Source: Chitinophagaceae bacterium | GTDB taxonomy: Bacteria > Bacteroidota > Bacteroidia > Chitinophagales > Chitinophagaceae | Direction of reading: 5' to 3' | DNA: 64,000 bases | Assembly: GCA_022841365.1 (NCBI GenBank) | Contig: JALHRP010000001.1 | Location: 1-64,000, forward strand | The notes under the pieces: model-generated | Told to the model about the DNA's origin: nothing | Database searches by the model: none | The model's input: only the letters and a program-made list of their open reading frames with translations | Position numbers and translations under genes: made by a program | Shown here: piece by piece, positions 40,713 to 49,118 of the stretch | Layout of the letters: every line of letters starts with the position of its first letter | Numbering within the stretch: position 1 is the stretch's first letter

Positions 40713-40934
40713 ATGATTATACTAAAATACTGGAATGAACAACTGCAAATGGCGATGCTTGATTGGCGAACCGTGTATCAGTTTCCACAACAGGAAAAGA
40801 TGATTCCGGAAATACATCAAAACAAATTGTATTACAGAAAAAGGGGTCATACCAAACGAATCAGTTATTCGCAATTAAAAAAAGGGCTGATTAAAAAACA
40901 GATTATTTTAAACGAAGAGTCCTTACCGTTCTAA
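40713..40934 (+). CDS. small hypothetical protein (73 residues)
   Basis: A 73-residue basic protein (MIILKYWNEQLQMAMLDWRT) with a plausible beta-strand start and a lysine-rich helix (RISYSQLKKGLIKKQIILNEE). No family is recognised. It is followed after 6 bases by a hairpin terminator on the same strand, which supports it as a real transcription unit. Confidence 0.55.
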   Translation: MIILKYWNEQLQMAMLDWRTVYQFPQQEKMIPEIHQNKLYYRKRGHTKRISYSQLKKGLIKKQIILNEESLPF

Positions 40935-40937
40935 TCG

Positions 40938-40999
40938 CAACAGCCGATGCAAAGCATCGGCTGTTTTTATCTTTTCAATCCGCAATAACCTGCGTCATC
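40938..40999 (+). terminator. terminator hairpin within a duplicated 62-bp segment (copy 1)
   Basis: CAGCCGATGC AAA GCATCGGCTG followed by TTTTTATC is a strong intrinsic terminator after the small gene at 40713. The 62 bases recur at 41124-41185 with few changes. Confidence 0.85.
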
Positions 41000-41007
41000 A
41001 GTATTGA

Positions 41008-41100
41008 AAGATGTCTGACGTCTTAACGACGTCCCGACATTACCCTCCAACAATCGGAGAGGTATTGGTGTCAGGACCTTACAAAGGTCAGACACCTGAT
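41008..41100. repeat. interspersed palindrome of the GTGTCAGAC type
   Basis: GGTGTC-A-GGACCTT, ACA, AAGGTC-A-GACACC (41067-41096) is a near-perfect hairpin. A related TCTGACGTCTTAACGACGTC palindrome (41013 onwards) lies beside it. I recall 'GGTGTCAGACCT..AGGTCTGACACC' as a frequent Bacteroidota repeat. It sits exactly between the two copies of the 62-bp terminator segment. Confidence 0.6.
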
Positions 41101-41123
41101 AGTAATAATGCTTCATAAAAACA

Positions 41124-41185
41124 CAACAGCCGATGCAAAACATCGGCTGTTTTTATCTTTTCAATCCGCAGCCATCTGCGTCATC
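41124..41185 (+). repeat. duplicated 62-bp terminator segment (copy 2)
   Basis: ACAGCCGATG CAAAA CATCGGCTGT TTTTATC, then a segment shared with copy 1 (TTTTCAATCCGCA, TCTGCGTCATC). The hairpin could also end the minus-strand mqnC transcript, whose stop lies 24 bases to the right, although its T-run is on the plus strand. Confidence 0.85.
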
Positions 41186-41208
41186 CGTGTTTCTATTAAC
41201 GATCATCA

Positions 41209-42333
41209 TCAATAATCCACCACCTGTTCTTCAATCACCGCCGGTAATTCTCTCCACTCGTATTGCTGTGTGCGGAGCTGCGGTTCAAAGCCTGCTTCAC
41301 GAATAGCTTCCTGTATTGATTTGTACGTAAAGCGATGCGGTGCACCGGCAGCACTCACCACATTTTCTTCCAGCATAATACTGCCGAAATCATTGGCACC
41401 AGCCTGCAAACAAAGTTGCGCCGTTTCTTTACCAACAGTTAACCAGCTTGCCTGTATGTTTTTTATGTTGGGTAACATAATACGGCTCATCGCAATCATC
41501 CGTACATATTCTTCGGCCGTGGTTAAATTATGTACACCACGAATTTTTGCCAGCAGTGTATCTGCATCCTGAAAAGTCCATGGAATAAACGCAAGGAAGC
41601 CTTTTGCATCTTCGGGTTTTCTGCTTTGCACTTCACGGATTTTTACCAGATGTTCAAAACGTTCCTGTAATGTTTCTACATGACCAAACATCATGGTACC
41701 ACTTGTTGTAATGTTGAGCTTGTGTGCTTCGTGCATAATATCCAGCCATTCCTGCGCACCACATTTTCCTTTGCTGATCAACCTGCGTACACGGTCAATT
41801 AAAATTTCAGCACCGGCACCTGGTAATGAATCCATACCCGCTTCTTTCAATGCTTTCAACACTTCATGATGTGTGCTTTTTTCAAGTTTGGTGATATGTG
41901 CTACTTCGGGCGGACCGAGTGTGTGCAGTTTAATGTTTGGATATAATGCTTTGAGTTCTTTAAACAGATTCACATAAAAATCCAATCCGAGTTCAGGATG
42001 ATGTCCGCCTTGTAACAGCAACTGATCGCCACCCCAGCGAATGGTTTCATCAATTTTCTTCTTGTATGTTTCAATATCGGTGATATAGGCTTCTGCATGT
42101 CCGGGTATGCGAAAGAAGTTACAGAACTTGCAGTTGGCAATACACACATTGGTGGTGTTTACATTACGATCAATTTGCCAGGTTACTTTACCATGTGGCA
42201 CCTGCTGTTTGCGTAATTCATCGGCCACAAACATCAGCTCGGTGAGTGGTGCGTGTTCAAACAGATACATGCCTTCTTCAACACTTAAAAATTCAAAGGC
42301 GGAGGCTTTCTTATAAAGATCATTCAGGTTCAT
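41209..42333 (-). CDS. mqnC: cyclic dehypoxanthinyl futalosine synthase (menaquinone synthesis)
   Basis: A 374-residue radical SAM enzyme. NVCIANCKFCNF holds the [4Fe-4S] cysteines (64, 68, 71; CX3CX2C). LLLQGGHHPELGLDFYVNLF and PGAGAEILIDRVRRLISKGK are typical for MqnC, and FIPWTFQDADTLL follows. It closes the ring of dehypoxanthine futalosine in the futalosine route to menaquinone, the respiratory quinone of this phylum. MqnE, the other radical SAM enzyme of the route, differs around the GGHHP motif. No other mqn gene is in the window. Confidence 0.93.
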   Translation of the reverse strand: MNLNDLYKKASAFEFLSVEEGMYLFEHAPLTELMFVADELRKQQVPHGKVTWQIDRNVNTTNVCIANCKFCNFFRIPGHAEAYITDIETYKKKIDETIRWGGDQLLLQGGHHPELGLDFYVNLFKELKALYPNIKLHTLGPPEVAHITKLEKSTHHEVLKALKEAGMDSLPGAGAEILIDRVRRLISKGKCGAQEWLDIMHEAHKLNITTSGTMMFGHVETLQERFEHLVKIREVQSRKPEDAKGFLAFIPWTFQDADTLLAKIRGVHNLTTAEEYVRMIAMSRIMLPNIKNIQASWLTVGKETAQLCLQAGANDFGSIMLEENVVSAAGAPHRFTYKSIQEAIREAGFEPQLRTQQYEWRELPAVIEEQVVDY

Positions 42334-42512
42334 GTGCTGCTATTTCAATGTTGAGTAAACGAAAAACAATGAGCAATTGGCAATATGCAAAGTTGTACCT
42401 CCACTTTGCCTGTTGCCTATTAAAAGTAAAGGTACAGCCGGATTTTTTACCAACCACGAAGCGTTTCTGTCATTTCCTTTGTCTAACACATAACTTTCTG
42501 CTAAATTGAAAC

Positions 42513-43697
42513 GTGAAGCTGCTTAAAACCATATGCCTGTTACTCCTCTGTACCCGTTTGCCGGCGCAGGATACAGACTATCCGCCGGCCAAACTCCTCA
42601 CCAGTTTTAAGTTTGAGCAACTCACGGGTGGTATTGTTATTTTACATGCATCCCTTGATCAGTTTGGCGATACACTCAATTTTATATTAGATACAGGAAG
42701 CGGCGGTATTTCTCTCGATACCTTAACGGCGGCTTATTATAAATTAAAACTGGAAGCAAGTGAACGCACCGTACGTGGTATTGGCGGTGTAAAGCAACTG
42801 CATTATTACCGGGGCGGCAGTCTGCATTTTAAAGGACTGGATGTAGACAAGCTCGACTTTCATATAAACGATTACGAAATTTTGAGTGAGGTATATGGCT
42901 TACGGGTAGATGGAATTATAGGTTATTCTTTTTTTCGCCGTTATATTGTTACGCTGGATTATGATAAGCAAATGATATCTGTGTATGCGCCGGGGAAATA
43001 TAAATATCCAAAAGGCGGTACATTTTTAAAACCAACCTTTGCTTCTATTCCTATCACCAAACATGAAGTATCAGATGAGCGGAGTTATCTGTTGAATTTT
43101 TATTTTGATACCGGTGCCGGTATGTGTATGCTGTTTACTGATCAGTTTATAAAAGACAGCAACTTCATCAGCAAAAAACGAAAAATGGTAAGCACACAGG
43201 TAGAAGGGTTGATTGGAAAAATAGGGATGCGCCTCACTACCATTAAACGGATGAAGATTGGTCCGTATAAATTTTCAAAAGTTCCTGTTCATATTTATGA
43301 TGATTCGCTCAATGTTTTGAGTTATCCGTTTGTATCGGGATTAATGGGCAGTGATTTGCTGCGCCGGTTTAATCTTGTAATTAATTATCCCGAACAAACT
43401 TTTCACCTCACCCCAAACACACACCTGAAAGATCCGTTTGATTATTCTTACACAGGCATGAATTATTATTTTATTGAAGGAAAAGTTGTGATCACCGAAG
43501 TGCAGCAGGGTTCACCCGCAGAGAAAGCAGGATTTATACCGGGTGATATTATTTTTGGTGTAGAAAATAATTTCAGCAACAGCATACAGCAATACAAAGC
43601 GTTAATGCAAACTGCAGGCGAAAAAGTAAGAGTGCTTATTTTCCGTAACAATCAACCGCAGCTCATCGAGTTAAAAATTGGCAGTATTTTAAAGTAA
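42513..43697 (+). CDS. secreted retropepsin-like aspartic protease with PDZ domain
   Basis: A 394-residue protein starting at GTG 42513 (MKLLKTICLLLLCTRLPAQ, signal peptide). Two aspartic protease half-sites are visible: NFILDTGSGGISLD (Asp60) and NFYFDTGAGMCMLF (Asp near 199). GIIGYSFFRRYIVTLDY and GLMGSDLLRRFNLVINY are the paired strands of each half. A C-terminal PDZ domain (VQQGSPAEKAGFIPGDIIFGV) ends the protein. It acts in the periplasm or at the surface; the substrate is unknown. A TAACTTTC box 15 bases upstream may be its promoter. Confidence 0.85.
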   Translation: MKLLKTICLLLLCTRLPAQDTDYPPAKLLTSFKFEQLTGGIVILHASLDQFGDTLNFILDTGSGGISLDTLTAAYYKLKLEASERTVRGIGGVKQLHYYRGGSLHFKGLDVDKLDFHINDYEILSEVYGLRVDGIIGYSFFRRYIVTLDYDKQMISVYAPGKYKYPKGGTFLKPTFASIPITKHEVSDERSYLLNFYFDTGAGMCMLFTDQFIKDSNFISKKRKMVSTQVEGLIGKIGMRLTTIKRMKIGPYKFSKVPVHIYDDSLNVLSYPFVSGLMGSDLLRRFNLVINYPEQTFHLTPNTHLKDPFDYSYTGMNYYFIEGKVVITEVQQGSPAEKAGFIPGDIIFGVENNFSNSIQQYKALMQTAGEKVRVLIFRNNQPQLIELKIGSILK

Positions 43698-43747
43698 TCG
43701 CTTCCTGCAACTGTTTTTTACCGAATTTTACAACTTCCTTTCACGGA

Positions 43748-43776
43748 AGAGATCAGGATTGATCTCTTTTTATTTT
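43748..43776 (+). terminator. intrinsic terminator after the aspartic protease gene
   Basis: AGAGATCA (43748-43755), GGAT loop, TGATCTCT (43760-43767), then TTTTATTTT. It lies 12 bases before the M16 peptidase ATG, so that gene must have its own start of transcription or depend on read-through. Confidence 0.85.
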
Positions 43777-43787
43777 AATGTTTTTCT

Positions 43788-45026
43788 ATGATCAATTTCG
43801 AACGCTTTGTTCTTTCTAACGGCTTAAAAGTTTTAATTCATAAAGATCTTGCAACACCCATGGCTGTTGTAAATGTGCTGTACGATGTGGGTGCAAGAGA
43901 CGAAGAAGAAAACCGCACAGGCTTTGCACATTTGTTTGAGCATCTTATGTTTGGCGGCTCCATCAATATTCCTGATTATGATGAACCGTTACAGTTAGCA
44001 GGTGGAGAAAACAATGCGTATACCACTAATGATCTCACTAATTATTACTGTCAGCTCCCTGCAGAAAATTTAGAAACGGCTTTCTGGTTAGAGAGTGATC
44101 GTATGTTAAGTCTGGCTTTTGATGAAAAAAGTTTAGATGTGCAGCGCAAAGTAGTGAGCGAAGAATTTAAAGAGCATTATCTCAACAAACCCTATGGCGA
44201 TGTATGGCACAAGATGAGAGAAATGGCCTATCAGCAGCATCCGTATAAATGGATGACGATTGGCAAAGAGCTAAAACATATTGAAGAAGCAAAACTGCAG
44301 GATGTAAAAAACTTTTTCTTTAAGCATTATACACCATGCAATGCAATTCTTGTAGTGGCGGGTAATGTAGAAACTGAACGTGTAATGCAACTGGCAGAAA
44401 AATGGTTTGGCCCTATTCCTGCAGGCGAAAAATATGTACGCAACTTACCACAGGAACCAAAACAGCAACAGGCACGGCGAATGGAAGTAACTGCCGATGT
44501 GCCGTTGGATGCATTTTATAAAACATGGCATATGCCATCCCGTATGGAACGGGGTTATTACATCACCGATTTAATTACGGATATTCTTGGAGGCGGTGCC
44601 AGCAGCCGTTTATACCAGTCTTTGGTGAAAGAAAAAAAATTATTCAGCAGTCTGGATTGTTATCATTTTGGCAGTATTGATAACGGATTACTCACCATTG
44701 AAGGCAAGCTGGTAAAAGGTGTAGACATTAAACTGGCAGAACAGGCGGTGAATGAAGAGGTGGAGAAAATGAAAACACAACCGGTTGATGCAAATGAGTT
44801 ACAAAAAGTAATTAATAAAACGGAGAGCACCATGTTGTTTGAAGACATGGGTGTGATGAGCCGTGCCAACAGTCTTGCTTTTTATGAATTGCTGGGCGAT
44901 GCCGGACTGATGAACACCGAACTGGGTGTATACCAGAGCATCACCGCCAATGAACTGATGGAGCAGAGCAAAACTATTTTTGAAGAAACCAACAGCAATA
45001 CGTTGTATTACCTGGCTAAAAATTAA
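43788..45026 (+). CDS. M16 family zinc peptidase, catalytic subunit
   Basis: A 412-residue pitrilysin-type peptidase. The inverted zinc motif HLFEH (His48, Glu51, His52) and the distal Glu in VVSEEFKEHYLNKPYGDVW are intact. GGGASSRLYQSLVKEKKLFSS is the conserved C-terminal domain loop. No signal peptide is seen, so it is cytoplasmic unless processed otherwise. The non-catalytic partner is probably the M16 protein at 46957, with which it would form the usual clam-shell dimer; the two are separated by an oppositely oriented gene. Confidence 0.93.
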   Translation: MINFERFVLSNGLKVLIHKDLATPMAVVNVLYDVGARDEEENRTGFAHLFEHLMFGGSINIPDYDEPLQLAGGENNAYTTNDLTNYYCQLPAENLETAFWLESDRMLSLAFDEKSLDVQRKVVSEEFKEHYLNKPYGDVWHKMREMAYQQHPYKWMTIGKELKHIEEAKLQDVKNFFFKHYTPCNAILVVAGNVETERVMQLAEKWFGPIPAGEKYVRNLPQEPKQQQARRMEVTADVPLDAFYKTWHMPSRMERGYYITDLITDILGGGASSRLYQSLVKEKKLFSSLDCYHFGSIDNGLLTIEGKLVKGVDIKLAEQAVNEEVEKMKTQPVDANELQKVINKTESTMLFEDMGVMSRANSLAFYELLGDAGLMNTELGVYQSITANELMEQSKTIFEETNSNTLYYLAKN

Positions 45027-45032
45027 ATCCTT

Positions 45033-46789
45033 TTATTTCCTGATCAGCAACACAATTGTGTTATGCTGCTTAATTACTGTATCGTATAAATAGTGCAATG
45101 GCGCCAGCTTTGACTGTTGTGCATTGGCTATAATCATGTCATATTTTTTACCGGAGTCAAATGCTGCATACAGCTGGCTGGTGGGCCTGCTGTTATAAAT
45201 CTTTACCTGCAGTTTATTTTTGATGGCATAATAATCAATCATTGTTTTAAAGTAAGAATTTTCCGTGTACACTTCTGTTACATTGTTATTGATCAGAAAA
45301 CGTTCGCACAGTTTGGAAACACTATTGTAGCCTGTTGCAACACTGTTGCTGTTTTTATAGTTGTACGCAGCAATTGTTCCGCTGCTCACAATCAGAAGCG
45401 ATACGATAATAAGAATAAAAGAAGGAAGTGTTTTTTGTTTCACTAATAACTGCACAACAGCTGTAAACAGTAATGCTGATACTACTGCAAAATGCATCCA
45501 GGGTTTTGGTGGAAACTGTTGTTTAAAAACAAAGAATACCAGAAACGATAAAATCAATTGCAGCCAGGCAAACCACACAATCATCCGATTGGTTTTATGT
45601 TTGCTCATGAAAACTGCAAAAGAGCCCAACACAAGAAAAGCTCCTGTAAGAATTGCAAGAGGATTGAAGGGCGATAAAAAAGCTTTAGCCAGAATGCTGT
45701 AGCTCGATGTAAAAGCAACGGCTGTTGTTCCTTTTTCATAAACCGGATTTAAGTAGGGCTTTAGCAACTCCCATTTAGCAGAAATGAAAACCGGTAAATA
45801 CAAGGTGACTGTTATAAGTGCAATGATGATACATGATTTAAATAACCCGATCAAAGCAGTTGTTCTTTTTTGTACTATCAAACCGGCTGCTGCAAATAAC
45901 AATAATCCACTCAAAGCATATAAAAAAGAGGGGATAGTATACAGCCCGCCAACAGCAGCAAAGGTAAATAAATAGAAATGTCGTTTTCTGTTTGACTTTA
46001 AAATACAAATCTGAAGTATAGTATATAAGCTGAGGATGTAAAAGAATAACAGCAACAGGTAACCTCTGGCTAAAAATGAATAAATAAAAAGCGGATAGAG
46101 CGAAATAAAAAAACTGAGCCCGATCAGAGCGGATTGTGTTGAACATATTTTTTTCAGCAGGGCATACATCATCAGCATACACAAAAGCCCGATTGGTATC
46201 AGGGAAGTCTCAATGTATACACCGGATCAACAGGCAATAAACTTGTAATGGAAGTAATGATTGAAAACAGAATATGATTATTAGGCAGTGGATAAAACGT
46301 TGCCGAAACCAACGGCCCCTGCGAACTAAACAGCATATAAGTGTCTGCTTCATCAAAGTCAATGGGATAATAAATAATTGTAACGATGCTCCGGAGCAGG
46401 TAGAATAACAGAAGTGCAAGCAATATTGTTTTCTGCAGCGGTTTCTCCGGAACAAGATCTTTAAGAAATGTAACTGTTGCAAACAGTACCTGCCCGGCCA
46501 GTTTTGCCGTAAGTTGAACAAGTTGTTCTCTTTTTTTGAAATAATACAGCAGCAGCATGAAGCAGAACAGTGAAAACAGCAAGGCAACCATCCGCAGTAA
46601 ACTGAATTGTTGCGTTGATAAGAACGCAGATGCTTTCTGTTGCAGGTGCGGTTTGTGAACAGCTTGTACAAACCAGCTGATGAAACCTTTGTAATCTTTT
46701 GAAAAGAGGAGATAAAGTGAGAGCAATGAAATCATCACTAATACAACAGCAGTAAGATCAAGTAAAAGCTTGCTTTTAAATTGTGACAT
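45033..46789 (-). pseudogene. frameshifted integral-membrane glycosyltransferase (GT39/ArnT-like)
   Basis: Two frames belong together. Codons from 46789 to 46199 encode 196 residues with 3-4 membrane segments and the family site IDFDEADTYMLFS (acidic Asp-Glu pair), then LPNNHILFSIITS, ending ...YTLRLP at a TGA (46199-46201). The next frame, from 46202 leftward, reads SLIPIGLLCMLMMYALLKK and continues for about 380 residues to 45033 with about eight more membrane segments. RLPSL(I)xxG is a continuous motif in this family, so one base has been lost or gained near 46200. It would be about 580 residues in total. The product is truncated if the shift is real; a sequencing error is possible. Confidence 0.75.
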
Positions 46790-46929
46790 TTCATTTCATT
46801 TAAACCGACTTCTGATGCAGATGTAAACAGTAATATGATCCAAACTTCGTTTATATCAGCATTATATCATCTAAATTTTGCTTTTACCCTTGGGCAAAAC
46901 AGCAAATCAGGATGTTATGATAAAGTAAT

Positions 46930-46937
46930 TACCTTCG
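46930..46937 (+). promoter_or_regulatory. possible -7 element for the second M16 gene
   Basis: TACCTTCG, one mismatch from TAnnTTTG, lies 19 bases before the ATG at 46957. No clear -33 partner is seen. Confidence 0.3.
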
Positions 46938-46956
46938 CTCTCCACAATTATAATGA

Positions 46957-48237
46957 ATGTTAAATAGAATACAAGCACCTGTTATAAAAGATGCAACCGA
47001 ATTTACTTTAGCACTAAAGCCTTATGAAAAATATGTACTCGACAACGGAGTAGAAGTGTATGCCGTGCACGCAGGCACACAGGAAGTGATGAGTGTAGAG
47101 CTGGTCTTTAAAGCAGGTAACTGGTATGAGCAGCAGAACAATGTTGCTGCAGCCAGCAACTTTTTAATCAAGAACGGCACATCAGCTAAAACAGCATTTC
47201 AGCTCAATGAACATTTTGATTATTACGGCTCACACCTCAGCCGTGGTTGTTATAATGAAACAGCAACGATTATTCTGCATTGCATCAACCGGCACATGGG
47301 TACACACCTGCCTGTGATTGCAGAAATGATCAACGATGCAATTTATCCGCAGCACGAACTGGATATTTACAAACAGAACATGCAGCAACGCCTGAGTGTA
47401 AACTTAAAGAAATGCGATTTTGTTGCAGGCCGATTAATTGATGAGTATGTGTTTGGTAAAAATCATCCGTATGGTGTGTACAGCAATCCCGAACATTACG
47501 ATGCATTGCAGCAACAGCAACTGCTGGATTATTATAAACAGTTTTATACCAACGGACATTGTACCATTTTTGCTGCAGGTGTTTTACCTGCAGGTTTTAT
47601 ACAACAACTCAATGCAAGCATTGGTCAGTTGCCTTTGAACAAAACAATACTTCCGGCCATTGTTCATCCGCTTACACCTGCTGAAGAAAAAAAATACCGC
47701 ATCAGCAATGATGCAAATGCTGTGCAGGGAGCTATTCGTCTGGCTCAGCCTTTTCCAAACCGCCACCATCCCGATTTTCAACCCGTGCAGGTGCTCAATA
47801 CTTTGTTTGGCGGATTCTTTGGCTCAAGGCTTATGAGTAATATACGGGAAGATAAAGGGTATACATATGGCATTCACAGTTATATCCTTAATCATATTTC
47901 TTCAACAGCATGGATGATCAGTACCGAAGCAGGTAAAGATGTATGTGAAGCTACCATCAAAGAAATTTATTTTGAAATGGAAGAGCTGCGCAATGAGCCG
48001 GTGGATGATGATGAACTGCAGTTGGTGAAAAATTATCTCATTGGCACCATCCTTGGCGATCTCGACGGACCGTTTCAGATCATCGGACGATGGAAAAATT
48101 TAATCCTCAACGGACTCGATGAGAATTATTTTTATTCATCAGTAGAAACCATCAAGAAAATATCTGCAAAAGAAATACAGGAGCTGGCGAATAAATATCT
48201 GCATCCCGAGAAGTTTTATGAGCTGGTAGTAGTGTAA
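46957..48237 (+). CDS. M16 family peptidase-like protein, non-catalytic subunit
   Basis: A 426-residue M16-fold protein that lacks HxxEH (the corresponding region reads NFLIKNGTSAKTAFQLNEHF), so it cannot bind zinc in the usual way. NIREDKGYTYGIHSYILNH contains the Arg/Tyr region that non-catalytic subunits contribute to substrate binding. It probably pairs with the active subunit at 43788. The ATG at 46957 is chosen; another ATG 4 bases earlier meets a stop after four codons. Confidence 0.9.
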   Translation: MLNRIQAPVIKDATEFTLALKPYEKYVLDNGVEVYAVHAGTQEVMSVELVFKAGNWYEQQNNVAAASNFLIKNGTSAKTAFQLNEHFDYYGSHLSRGCYNETATIILHCINRHMGTHLPVIAEMINDAIYPQHELDIYKQNMQQRLSVNLKKCDFVAGRLIDEYVFGKNHPYGVYSNPEHYDALQQQQLLDYYKQFYTNGHCTIFAAGVLPAGFIQQLNASIGQLPLNKTILPAIVHPLTPAEEKKYRISNDANAVQGAIRLAQPFPNRHHPDFQPVQVLNTLFGGFFGSRLMSNIREDKGYTYGIHSYILNHISSTAWMISTEAGKDVCEATIKEIYFEMEELRNEPVDDDELQLVKNYLIGTILGDLDGPFQIIGRWKNLILNGLDENYFYSSVETIKKISAKEIQELANKYLHPEKFYELVVV

Positions 48238-48249
48238 GTGTTCAGAAAG

Positions 48250-48340
48250 TTTCACACAGAGGAACAGAGATCGCTGAGAAGAAAAAATGAATGGTATGCT
48301 TTGTGTTACTTTGTGCCTCTGTGTCTTTGTGGTTCAAAAC
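48250..48340. repeat. interspersed repeat of the CACAGAG family upstream of the holin-like gene
   Basis: TTCACACAGAGGAACAGAGA on the left and TTTGTGCCTCTGTGTCTTTG then TGGTTC on the right are inverted relatives. The copy fills the gap between the M16 stop and the next ATG, ending about 20 bases before it, so it becomes the leader of that mRNA. Confidence 0.7.
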
Positions 48341-48357
48341 AATTAAACACATTAAAA

Positions 48358-48720
48358 ATGAAATTTGTAGCAAAAGTTCTCATCACCGCAGTAAATGCTT
48401 TTGTATTAGCATACCTGTTACCGGGCATCAGCATCAATAATTTTTTTACAGCAATTGCTGTGGCATTTGTATTGGCCCTGCTCGATGCAGTGGTAAAGCC
48501 GGTATTGGTGTTGTTTACACTGCCTGCTACTATTTTTACGTTAGGACTGTTTCTGTTTGTAATTAACGCCTGTATTATTTTACTCGATGATTATTTTGTA
48601 AAAGGCTTTAAAGTAGATGGTTTCTGGTATGCACTGCTGTTCAGTATCTGTTTATCGTTCATCAATTCATTTGTACATAAACGGGTATTGAAAGACGAAC
48701 AGCAGAATAAAGCGCAGTAA
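48358..48720 (+). CDS. phage holin family (4-TM) membrane protein
   Basis: A 120-residue protein with four hydrophobic segments (VLITAVNAFVLAYLLPG, FFTAIAVAFVLALLDAVVKP, VLVLFTLPATIFTLGLFLFVINACII, FWYALLFSICLSFINSFV). The pattern VALLDAVVKPVL...LPATIFTLGLFLFVINA is that of the Phage_holin_4_2 (YvlD-like) family, which in most genomes is not part of a phage. The ATG at 48358 is used because a longer frame starts in the CACAGAG repeat. Its real role is unknown. Confidence 0.88.
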   Translation: MKFVAKVLITAVNAFVLAYLLPGISINNFFTAIAVAFVLALLDAVVKPVLVLFTLPATIFTLGLFLFVINACIILLDDYFVKGFKVDGFWYALLFSICLSFINSFVHKRVLKDEQQNKAQ

Positions 48721-48722
48721 GC

Positions 48723-49100
48723 TTATTGCAGCAGAATTTTTTTACTGAACCGTTGTGTGCGGTTCTCCAGCAAACACTGATAGATGCCTTTTGGTAAGCC
48801 AATCACCGAAACAGTAATTGTTTCAGCTCCTTCATCAATCATGACTCCTTTTAATACAGATCCGTTGGTATTGATGAGCTTTAAAGCAGAGCGGAAATCT
48901 GTACGTGGAAACTGAATGTATAAATTAGTACCCTGTTGCCTGATCTTTAATTCCCCCGTAGTTCTTGTTTTAAAAACGGCAGAGCTGTCAACCGGTTTTG
49001 CCTGAGCAACCGCCTGTTGAGGCAACAGCCAGCCGCTGCAGATCATCAGCAAAAGAAAATTCTTTTTTAATAGTGTTGAAACCTGAACTTTGTTTTTCAC
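48723..49100 (-). CDS. small secreted protein with T9SS-sorting-like fold
   Basis: A 125-residue protein beginning at GTG (49100-49098). After a basic N-terminus comes a signal (FLLLMICSGWLLPQQAVAQA). The rest (LKLINTNGSVLKGVMIDEGAETI then TVSVIGLPKGIYQCLLENRT) resembles a stand-alone type A sorting domain fold, though the final conserved Lys/Arg part is short (FSKKILLQ). Its stop is 2 bases from the holin-like gene stop, and its start is only 18 bases from the divergent start at 49119. Confidence 0.55.
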   Translation of the reverse strand: MKNKVQVSTLLKKNFLLLMICSGWLLPQQAVAQAKPVDSSAVFKTRTTGELKIRQQGTNLYIQFPRTDFRSALKLINTNGSVLKGVMIDEGAETITVSVIGLPKGIYQCLLENRTQRFSKKILLQ

Positions 49101-49118
49101 CAGATATTGTTTTTAATC

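Noticed and set aside
46180-46210. Programmed ribosomal frameshift in the glycosyltransferase gene
   Set aside because: CTT CCC TGA would favour a +1 shift, but the downstream frame requires -1 (or +2), and there is no slippery heptamer. An indel or sequencing error is simpler.
45838-46671. Alternative minus-strand frames of 114 and 153 codons over the glycosyltransferase
   Set aside because: They are out of frame with the recognisable family motifs and are shadows of the broken gene.
48238-48357. Longer N-terminus of the holin-like protein starting at 48238
   Set aside because: The 40 extra codons are translated from the CACAGAG repeat and show no conserved sequence; the ATG at 48358 directly precedes the first membrane segment.
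48358-48720. Prophage evidence from the holin-like gene
   Set aside because: Phage_holin_4_2/YvlD-like proteins are ordinary chromosomal membrane proteins in many bacteria, and no phage gene is near.
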